NCBI GenBank assembly: GCA_002347925.1
Contig: DDYL01000018.1
Location: 2,636-15,160 of the forward strand
Direction of reading: 5' to 3'
Source: Chloroflexi bacterium UBA2235
GTDB lineage: Bacteria > Chloroflexota > UBA11872 > UBA12225
DNA: 12,525 nt
Shown here: one piece after another, positions 7,402 through 12,525 of the stretch
Numbering within the stretch: position 1 is the stretch's first letter
How the letters are laid out: each line of letters opens with the position of its first letter
Translations under genes and position numbers: made by a program
The notes under the pieces: model-generated
The model's input: the letters and a program-made list of their open reading frames with translations, nothing else
What the model was told of the DNA's origin: nothing
Databases searched by the model: none

Positions 7402-8394
7402 ATGCTGTACTCCCCCGGCGAAACCATCGGCGGCTACACAATCATCCGTCGAGTTGGCCAGGGAGGGATGGGCGTCGTCTTCGAGGCCCGGTCCGAAGAC
7501 GGTACACGGGTTGCCCTGAAAATCCCCCACCCCCAGCTCCTCGAGGACCCCGGGACGCGCGCCCGGTATGACCGCGAACTCGAAGTCTCGAGGTCTTTGA
7601 TCCATCCGAACATCCAGCGCGTCGTATCGACTGGTTTGGATGAGAAGCGTGACCTGCCGTTCCTCGCGCTTGAGTGGGTTGAGGGAGGCCTGCTTCGCGA
7701 CTTCCTCAGAAGCGGCCTTCCACTTTCAGTAGATGAGTCGATTTCATTCGGCGCCCAGTTGTGCGAAGCGCTGAACTACTGTCACGATCTCGGCATCGTT
7801 CACCGCGACATCAAGCCTGACAACATCCTCGTCACAAAGGCAGGCAAGATCCAGCTGATGGACTTCGGCGCGTCGCTTCTCGAAAGCGCGCCCAAGATCA
7901 CCACCGCGTCGCTCGCAGCCGCCCTTGGAACACCCGACTACATGTCGCCGGAACAGGTTGAGGGACAACGTGGCGATGTTCGCAGTGACGTGTACTCGCT
8001 AGGCGCGATGATGTTCGAGCTGCTCACCGGACAACCTCCGTATCACGGTGACAACGCGCTCGCCGTCATGGCCCAACACGTCCAATCTTCACCGGCTTCC
8101 ATTCGGAAGAAGAACCGACAGGTCGGCACACCTCTCGAAGAGGTTGTCTTCAAGGCCATGCGCAGAGATCCAGAATTGCGCTATCAGTCCATGATGGAGC
8201 TTCATCGGGACCTCACTAATCTCGGTTCCGTCGACGCGTCGAGACTCGGCGCGGAACGCGCGAGGGTCTCGAGCTCCACGAACAATGGCGCGTCGGACAC
8301 CACCATCTGGTCACGGTCGGTGCCAGCGTGGGCAATGGTGGTAGTGGTTGCCATCGCGGCCATTGCCGTCGGAACCCTTCTCATCGCTCGGTAG
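7402..8394 (+). CDS. Membrane-anchored Ser/Thr protein kinase (PknB type)
   Basis: Hanks-type serine/threonine kinase, 330 aa. The catalytic domain (about 11-270) has all key parts: glycine loop GQGGMGVV (19-26), ATP-binding Lys40 in VALK, helix-C Glu59, catalytic loop HRDIKPDN (134-141), metal-binding DFG (154-156), and GTPDYMSPEQ (177-186) at the end of the activation segment. A Ser/Thr-rich linker (about 281-308) leads to one membrane helix (about 310-328) that ends the protein with a single Arg. There are thus no PASTA, TPR or other extracytoplasmic sensor domains; the kinase faces the cytoplasm and is tail-anchored. The ATG at 7402 is preceded by only a weak GGTGGG site. It is separated from amtB by a terminator. 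The substrate is unknown. AmtB or PII signalling is an attractive guess from position but nothing shows it. Confidence 0.95.
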   Translation: MLYSPGETIGGYTIIRRVGQGGMGVVFEARSEDGTRVALKIPHPQLLEDPGTRARYDRELEVSRSLIHPNIQRVVSTGLDEKRDLPFLALEWVEGGLLRDFLRSGLPLSVDESISFGAQLCEALNYCHDLGIVHRDIKPDNILVTKAGKIQLMDFGASLLESAPKITTASLAAALGTPDYMSPEQVEGQRGDVRSDVYSLGAMMFELLTGQPPYHGDNALAVMAQHVQSSPASIRKKNRQVGTPLEEVVFKAMRRDPELRYQSMMELHRDLTNLGSVDASRLGAERARVSSSTNNGASDTTIWSRSVPAWAMVVVVAIAAIAVGTLLIAR

Positions 8395-8446
8395 AGGTCT
8401 GCCCCACGTCAGGGACTGGTGGGACCGCTACCGGCGCGGCGCGAGC

Positions 8447-8476
8447 TTCACGCCGGAATTGCAAGGCGAATATACT
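8447..8476 (+). promoter_or_regulatory. Candidate promoter for trpB2
   Basis: TTCACG (8447-8452) and TATACT (8471-8476) are spaced 18 bases apart. The -10 matches the sigma-70 consensus in five of six positions, the -35 in four. It lies about 115 bp upstream of the chosen trpB2 start, after the kinase gene. The -35 sits in an inverted repeat (CCGGCG 8431-8436, CGCCGG 8451-8456). No intrinsic terminator is visible between the kinase and this site. Confidence 0.4.
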
Positions 8477-8529
8477 TCGCTTGTTCGGTTCACGGGCGCT
8501 CCAACATTGTGATCCGTGCATCGTCGATT

Positions 8530-8549
8530 TGGCGGACAACCATCCGCCA
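8530..8549 (+). other. Leader hairpin upstream of trpB2
   Basis: TGGCGGA and TCCGCCA form a perfect 7-bp stem with a 6-base loop (CAACCA), about 42 bases before the trpB2 start and inside the predicted mRNA leader. No T-run follows and I see no tryptophan-rich leader peptide or T-box, so a regulatory role is only possible. Confidence 0.35.
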
Positions 8550-8591
8550 TGCGTCAGGATTCTGGCGTGACCGTAAGGAAAGGACTTGTTC

Positions 8592-9971
8592 GTGGCTTCC
8601 GATCAGACAAGGTTCCTGCTTCCAGAGAACGAGATACCCAAGCAGTGGTACAACATCGTTCCGGACCTACCCACTCCGCCAACACCAGTCCTGCACCCGG
8701 GCACTGGGCAACCCGTTGGTCCTGCTGACCTCCTTCCCCTGTTTCCGATGGAAATCATCAAGCAGGAAGTATCGACAGACCGTTGGATCGACATTCCCGA
8801 CCCCGTCCGCGACGCATACCGGCTTTTCCGTCCAAGCCCATTGATTCGGGCCCGCCGGCTCGAAAAGCTGCTTGATACCCCTGCGCATATCTACTACAAG
8901 TACGAGGGCGGAAGCCCGTCCGGATCGCACAAGATCAACACGGCATTGCCCCAGGCCTTCTATAACAAGGAAGAGGGCACAAAGCGCATCACGACCGAGA
9001 CCGGTGCGGGACAGTGGGGAACCGCTCTGTCAATCGCCTGCCAGATGGTTGGCGTTGAGTGCACCGTGTACATGGTGAAGGTGAGCTTTGCGCAGAAGCC
9101 CCACCGCCGTACCCTCATGGAAGCGTTTGGTGCCCAAGTTTTCGCCAGCCCGACCAACCTGACGAATTCCGGTCGCAAGATCCTGGCCGATGATCCAGAT
9201 TCTCCCGGATCCTTGGGTATCGCCATCTCCGAAGCGGTGGAAGACGCAGCGACCCATGACGATGCCAAGTACGCCCTCGGGTCGGTGCTCAACCACGTTC
9301 TCATGCACCAGACCGTCATCGGTCAGGAAGCCCTTCGCCAGTTCGACCTTGCTGGCGAATATCCCGACGAGATCTACGGGTGTGTCGGTGGTGGCAGCAA
9401 CTTCGCAGGACTTGCCTTCCCATTCATTCGCGAGAACCTTGCAGGTCGCACCAAGACCAAGATCGTTGCGTGCGAGCCGGCGGCGTGCCCAACCCTCACC
9501 AAGGGGGTTTACACCTTCGACTTCGGCGATACCGTCGGCAACACGCCAATCGTCAAGATGCACACTCTTGGCCACAACTTCATTCCGCCGGGGATCCACG
9601 CCGGAGGCCTTCGGTACCACGGTGCCGCACCGCTTCTCAGCCAGCTGGTCGACGGGGGACATGTCCAGGCCGTCGCCTACTCTCAAATGGAGACTTTCGA
9701 GGCGGCTCTGCAGTTTGCACGGTCCGAGGGCATCATGCCTGCTCCTGAACCAGCCCATGCGCTACGTGGCGGCATCAATGCCGCGCTGGACGCAAAAGCC
9801 AAGGGTGAAAAGCGCGTGATCCTGATCGGTGTCTGCGGACACGGCAACTTCGACATGGTCGCCTACGAAAAGTATCTCTCGGGGGAACTGGAAGACTACG
9901 CGTATCCCGAAGAGAAAATCCACCAGGCACTGGAGACACTTCCTACAATGGGCTTAGCCGCTCGCGTGTAA
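8592..9971 (+). CDS. TrpB2-type tryptophan synthase beta chain
   Basis: PLP-dependent enzyme that makes L-tryptophan from indole and L-serine, of the TrpB2 (TrpB-like) branch, 459 aa. TrpB2 is longer than classical TrpB1 (about 400 aa), with an N-terminal extension like the one here (residues about 1-75, NIVPDLPTPPTP). PLP-binding Lys114 is in GSPSGSHKINTA, the catalytic glutamate in ETGAGQWG (E136), and the phosphate loop in GGGSNF (266-271). MVKVSFAQKPHRR is also characteristic of TrpB2. GTG 8592 is chosen because AGGA (8581-8584) sits 7 bases upstream; TTG 8586 is the alternative. No trpA, trpC or other trp gene is nearby, which fits TrpB2 enzymes acting without TrpA, perhaps salvaging indole. 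It is probably a single-gene unit with a terminator behind it. The symbol trpB is often applied but would hide the TrpB2 distinction. Confidence 0.95.
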   Translation: MASDQTRFLLPENEIPKQWYNIVPDLPTPPTPVLHPGTGQPVGPADLLPLFPMEIIKQEVSTDRWIDIPDPVRDAYRLFRPSPLIRARRLEKLLDTPAHIYYKYEGGSPSGSHKINTALPQAFYNKEEGTKRITTETGAGQWGTALSIACQMVGVECTVYMVKVSFAQKPHRRTLMEAFGAQVFASPTNLTNSGRKILADDPDSPGSLGIAISEAVEDAATHDDAKYALGSVLNHVLMHQTVIGQEALRQFDLAGEYPDEIYGCVGGGSNFAGLAFPFIRENLAGRTKTKIVACEPAACPTLTKGVYTFDFGDTVGNTPIVKMHTLGHNFIPPGIHAGGLRYHGAAPLLSQLVDGGHVQAVAYSQMETFEAALQFARSEGIMPAPEPAHALRGGINAALDAKAKGEKRVILIGVCGHGNFDMVAYEKYLSGELEDYAYPEEKIHQALETLPTMGLAARV

Positions 9972-10006
9972 AGATTGCTGTCAACCAGGACACAGGGCCG
10001 AATTTC

Positions 10007-10045
10007 CGGCAACCCGCGGCTTAGGCCGACGGGTTGCCGTTTTTT
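10007..10045 (+). terminator. Intrinsic terminator of trpB2
   Basis: CGGCAACCCG (10007-10016) pairs perfectly with CGGGTTGCCG (10030-10039); the loop has extra pairing (CGG/CCG) past a bulged A at 10029. Six Ts follow (10040-10045). It begins 35 bases after the trpB2 stop. Confidence 0.94.
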
Positions 10046-10084
10046 GTGATCCGACAAGAACACAACAAGGAAACGCGACTACCA

Positions 10085-10122
10085 ACGGCGCGTTCGTCGC
10101 CGTAACGAATACTCTAGATAAT
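10085..10122 (+). promoter_or_regulatory. Candidate promoter and overlapping dyad of the oxidoreductase gene
   Basis: GATAAT (10117-10122) is a good -10 box; the best -35 at suitable spacing is the weak TTCGTC (10093-10098), 18 bases upstream. A perfect dyad ACGGCG/CGCCGT (10085-10090 and 10098-10103, 7-base spacer) overlaps that -35, as an operator would. A weak -35 with an overlapping dyad is common at regulated promoters, but no regulator gene is in view. Confidence 0.4.
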
Positions 10123-10187
10123 GCGTCAGTGACCACCGTCGAGAGATGGGATCACCTGAGCATCCCGATACGGAAAAGGAATATCAC

Positions 10188-11306
10188 ATGAGCGAAATCG
10201 TCAAGAAGCGGATTGGCATTATCGGACTGGACCATTGGTACATCGGACGCGAGGCACCAGCCATAGCCTCGCGTCGAAGTGACGCGGAGGTTGTTACCGT
10301 CGCGCACCGCGATGCAGCGAACCGTCAGACCCTTGTCACGCAGGGGAACATCCCCCACCAGACGGACGACTACCTATCGGTTGCGACTGACCCGGGCGTC
10401 GATGTCGTGGTCACCGCCTGTACGACAGCGGAAAACGTTGAACTTTGCCTCGCCGCCGTCGAACATGGAAAGCACTTGGTCCTCGTCAAGCCGTGCGCGA
10501 TGACCGTGGCTGATGCCGAACGGTTGGCCAATGCAGTGGCGCGCGCAGGTGTCATGGCGGTGCCCTACGAGTCGCACACTCGCTTCCAGCCTCACGGACG
10601 ATCAATCAGCCGCTGGATCCAAGAGGGTCTGATCGGCACCCCATTGTCTGCAACAATGATCAGTCGCTACTCAATCCACGGTGCCCAGCTCGATTGGCCC
10701 GGCCAACCGAACCCGAATGCGTGGTGGATGGACCCAGCACGCGTTCCGGGTGGTGGGTGGATGGATCATTCCATCTATCTGATCGACTGGCTTCGCTGGA
10801 CACTTCAGGATGAGGTTGTCGCGATCACCGGAATGTCGCGGACCCTCGTCCACAAGGATCTGGATCCACAGAAAGAAGACTTTGGTGTCGCGCTCATCGA
10901 GTTTTCCCGTGGTGCCGTCGCAACGGTGGAGGTGACATGGTCCAGTCCCAGGGGAAATGGACTCACAAGCTGGCAATTCGCCGGCACTGATGGAAACCTG
11001 GTTTACGACGGCAGCATAAATCCATCAATCGTCGTCCGTTCGTCTCATGGAAATGCCGACGCCACCGCTTGGCAGACCCTCCTGCCAGACTCCCATCCCG
11101 TCTCCGTCAGAACCCCGCACGATGGTCGCGGCTACGCGGAGAGTTCATATCGGACATCGATGTCCGCCGGGCCGTTGGACCACCTCCTTGACTGCCTGGC
11201 AGATGGCACGCGCCCGATTGCGACCATCGATGACAGCGTTCTGACGCTAAAGGCATGTCTTGCGTTTTACGAGGCGTCCCATACTGGCACGACGGTGAAA
11301 CTCTAG
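10188..11306 (+). CDS. Gfo/Idh/MocA-family oxidoreductase
   Basis: NAD(P)-dependent sugar or polyol dehydrogenase-like protein, 372 aa, the usual length. The N-terminal Rossmann domain (about 7-125) begins KRIGIIGLDHWYIG, in which the middle glycine of the G-x-G-x-x-G pattern appears as Asp15. The 'EKP' motif near residue 100 reads VKP: the catalytic-type Lys101 is kept, the Glu is Val100. The C-terminal alpha/beta domain has PGGGWMDHSIYLID (187-200), where the usual D-x-x-x-H reads D193-x-x-x-Y197; tyrosine here also occurs in glucose-fructose oxidoreductase. The substrate cannot be told. ATG 10188 is preferred because AAGGA (10176-10180) is 7 bases upstream; the upstream in-frame ATG 10146 lacks a site. 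It stands alone between the trpB2 terminator and a hairpin, so it appears monocistronic. Confidence 0.9.
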   Translation: MSEIVKKRIGIIGLDHWYIGREAPAIASRRSDAEVVTVAHRDAANRQTLVTQGNIPHQTDDYLSVATDPGVDVVVTACTTAENVELCLAAVEHGKHLVLVKPCAMTVADAERLANAVARAGVMAVPYESHTRFQPHGRSISRWIQEGLIGTPLSATMISRYSIHGAQLDWPGQPNPNAWWMDPARVPGGGWMDHSIYLIDWLRWTLQDEVVAITGMSRTLVHKDLDPQKEDFGVALIEFSRGAVATVEVTWSSPRGNGLTSWQFAGTDGNLVYDGSINPSIVVRSSHGNADATAWQTLLPDSHPVSVRTPHDGRGYAESSYRTSMSAGPLDHLLDCLADGTRPIATIDDSVLTLKACLAFYEASHTGTTVKL

Positions 11307-11324
11307 GGCCACAGTCCTTGTCCT

Positions 11325-11358
11325 CGCCCCGAGATCGTTTTTAGCGATACCCGGGGCG
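11325..11358 (+). terminator. Terminator-like hairpin after the oxidoreductase gene
   Basis: CGCCCCG (11325-11331) pairs with CGGGGCG (11352-11358), with an inner ATCG/CGAT stem and a loop that contains five Ts. There is no T-run after the stem in either direction, so this is not a textbook intrinsic terminator. It starts 18 bases after the stop of the oxidoreductase gene and may stabilise or end that mRNA. Confidence 0.45.
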
Positions 11359-11560
11359 GGACGTCCCTGACCCCAGTTCATGGGAGCCGTTTCTTCGCGA
11401 CCAGGGAAATCCCCGACGTCTTCAGATGTACGTTCAGCAATCCTTCCCGTACACGCTCCCGCGTGACAAGAGGGACAATGCCAAATCTGAATTCGGATCC
11501 AAAATCTGTGCCTAGAGGCGTCGGTGTCCCAAAGCGGGAAACCAACGCCGCCGTCGCGAA

Positions 11561-11581
11561 CGGTTTGCCGAGCCCAAACCG
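11561..11581. other. Hairpin in the gap
   Basis: CGGTTTG and CAAACCG form a perfect 7-bp stem around a 7-base loop (CCGAGCC). No T-run follows on either strand. Its role is unknown; it could belong to a structured transcript or be chance. Confidence 0.3.
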
Positions 11582-11662
11582 ACTGCTCAGGGTTCTAAAC
11601 CTCGTCGATGGCAGCGCGCCCGATGCGTGCCAGCCATGTGGCACCGTGGGAGAGGGCTCTGG

Positions 11663-11731
11663 TTGCGGGCCCATCCCGATTTGCGGGCCCGACGTCACAA
11701 AACTGGTTCCCCGAAGCTCGGAGGCGGGCCC
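11663..11731. repeat. Triple GCGGGCCC repeat
   Basis: TTGCGGGCCC occurs at 11663-11672 and again at 11681-11690 (18-bp period). The core GCGGGCCC recurs at 11724-11731. Each contains the palindrome GGGCCC. They may be protein-binding sites or simple GC-rich noise in non-coding DNA. Confidence 0.35.
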
Positions 11732-11797
11732 AGCAGATTAGCGAGGATAACGAACCGAAGGTGTCTGCACGCTCGCGAGGCTCTACGCGCAGCCCGC

Positions 11798-11833
11798 TAA
11801 ACGATAAGGGAGCCACCGGCTTCGGTAACTCCC
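11798..11833 (-). terminator. Intrinsic terminator of the flagellin gene
   Basis: On the minus strand GGGAGTTACCG pairs with CGGTGGCTCCC (11 pairs including two G-U) around the tetraloop AAGC, then a T-rich tail TTATCGTTT. It lies about 47 bases after the flagellin stop. A further small GC hairpin (11854-11869) sits between the stop and this stem. Confidence 0.8.
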
Positions 11834-11880
11834 TCTCGCGCGTATGGGCAGTTCGGGGTCTCATCCCCGCACGCTTGGAT

Positions 11881-12525
11881 TTACTTGAGGAGTTGCAGTG
11901 CCATCTGCGGTGCCTGGTTTGCTTGAGCAAGCACGGCCATTGTCGACTGCTGCAGGATTTGGTTGCGAACCATCTCCGAAACCGACTGAGCAACGTCAGC
12001 GTCACGGATACGACTGTTCGCAGCCCCGGCGTTTTCCGTCGCAACTCCGAGGCTGTTGATGGTGCTCTCCAGACGGTTCTGGTAGGCACCGATTTTGCCC
12101 CGGGTCGTGCTTATGGTCTCGATCGCAGCGTCCAATGCGCTAATCGCACTGTTTGCGCCTGACTGAGTGGTGATCGTCGCAGTGGTGCCAAGCGTGTTGA
12201 TCGCCAACGTGGTGGTATCAGATGCCGCGATGGCGACTGCGATTTCGTTGTCGTTAACGCCCGTCTCCTTGTTTGCCCCAATGTGCAAGGCAACTGCGGA
12301 CGCTGAGCCATTCAACAGATTGATCTTGTTGAACTGGGTTGAACTGGCAATGCGATCAACTTCGGAAAGGAGCTGATTGACCTCATCCTGAATGTGAAGA
12401 CGATCGCTGTTCGAAAGAGTGTCGTTCGCAGATTGAACTGCCAACTCACGCATGCGTCCAAGGAGCGAATGCGTCTCATTCAATGCGCCTTCCGCAGTCT
12501 GCAGAAGGGAGATGCCGTCCTGGGC
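11881..12525 (-). CDS. fliC: Flagellin, 3' part (gene cut by right window edge)
   Basis: Structural subunit of the flagellar filament, exported through the flagellar type III system. The window holds the last 214 codons; the frame runs on past the right edge, so the true start is outside (the TTG at 12483 is an internal Leu codon). Visible are the end of the N-terminal D0/D1 region (AQDGISLLQTAEGALNETHSLLGRMRELAVQSAND, then DEVNQLLSEVDRIASSTQFNKINLLNG), a short variable part of about 65 residues, and the complete C-terminal domain (GAYQNRLESTINSL, RIRDADVAQSVSEMVRNQILQQSTMAVLAQANQAP, final LLK). This is a small flagellin with essentially no D2/D3 outer domain; the full protein is probably about 270-280 aa. 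No other flagellar gene is in view. The name fliC is generic; hag or fla would serve equally. Confidence 0.95.
   Translation of the reverse strand, partial: AQDGISLLQTAEGALNETHSLLGRMRELAVQSANDTLSNSDRLHIQDEVNQLLSEVDRIASSTQFNKINLLNGSASAVALHIGANKETGVNDNEIAVAIAASDTTTLAINTLGTTATITTQSGANSAISALDAAIETISTTRGKIGAYQNRLESTINSLGVATENAGAANSRIRDADVAQSVSEMVRNQILQQSTMAVLAQANQAPQMALQLLK

Larger units (their letters stand above)
11359..11797. other. Gap of unknown content between two convergent genes
   Basis: I see no gene I can support here. Open frames exist on both strands (minus 11378-11698, plus 11463-11741), but they lack ribosome sites and recognisable motifs. Structures: an inverted repeat TGTACG/CGTACA (11427-11432 and 11448-11453), a 7-bp hairpin CGGTTTG/CAAACCG (11561-11581), and the octamer GCGGGCCC three times (11665-11672, 11683-11690, 11724-11731), the first two within a 10-bp direct repeat 18 bp apart. 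No tRNA, tmRNA, RNase P RNA or known riboswitch core was recognised by eye. Confidence 0.4.

Noticed and set aside
8395..8591. trp attenuator or T-box before trpB2
   Set aside because: No leader peptide with tandem Trp codons, no T-box core and no terminator stem with T-run were found; only an isolated 7-bp hairpin.
9030..9758. 242-aa open frame on the minus strand
   Set aside because: Fully antisense to trpB2, which has unmistakable family motifs.
11378..11698. 106-aa minus-strand frame in the gap beside the flagellin gene
   Set aside because: GTG start without a ribosome site and no family I can name with confidence; kept only as part of the gap description.
11608..12162. 184-aa open frame on the plus strand
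   Set aside because: Half of it is antisense to the clear C-terminal flagellin domain and it spans the flagellin terminator; no motifs seen.

Overview
The window reads as a moderately GC-rich (roughly 58% by eye) chromosome segment from a free-living, flagellated bacterium. No phage, transposon, CRISPR array, tRNA or rRNA is visible. The gene mix is an oligopeptide-type ABC permease with an extended extracytoplasmic loop, an orphan TrpB2, an acetolactate-synthase-like TPP enzyme, a PknB-type kinase, a Gfo/Idh/MocA oxidoreductase and a minimal flagellin. GTG starts are frequent. This would fit Chloroflexota (for example SAR202-like lineages) or another Terrabacteria group, but that is a weak inference from gene content only.

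Layout, left to right. (1) Positions 55-3026, plus strand: two ABC permease subunits (DppB/OppB-like and DppC/OppC-like), then a GNAT acetyltransferase resembling the AAC(2')-I group. The solute-binding protein and ATPases are not in the window. (2) Positions 3055-5472, minus strand: a small helical protein of unknown function and a TPP-dependent acetolactate-synthase-like enzyme. They are separated by a 276-bp leader that carries a 10-bp inverted repeat. (3) A 340-bp divergent intergenic region, then an ammonium transporter (amtB) on the plus strand, closed by a strong intrinsic terminator. A second large dyad follows the terminator directly and precedes a membrane-anchored Ser/Thr kinase. 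(4) An orphan TrpB2-type tryptophan synthase beta chain with a candidate promoter and a clear terminator. (5) A Gfo/Idh/MocA oxidoreductase with its own candidate promoter. (6) A gap of about 570 bp without a convincing gene, then the 3' end of a flagellin gene (minus strand, cut by the right edge) with its terminator.

Most transcription units look like single genes. Only the two permeases are clearly co-transcribed. A nitrogen and amino-acid theme (peptide uptake, ammonium uptake, indole/tryptophan metabolism) can be drawn, but nothing in the sequence proves co-regulation. I did not find a convincing new multi-gene system. The best leads are the dyad between amtB and the kinase, the long loops in the DppC-like permease and in AmtB, and the structured gap beside the flagellin gene.
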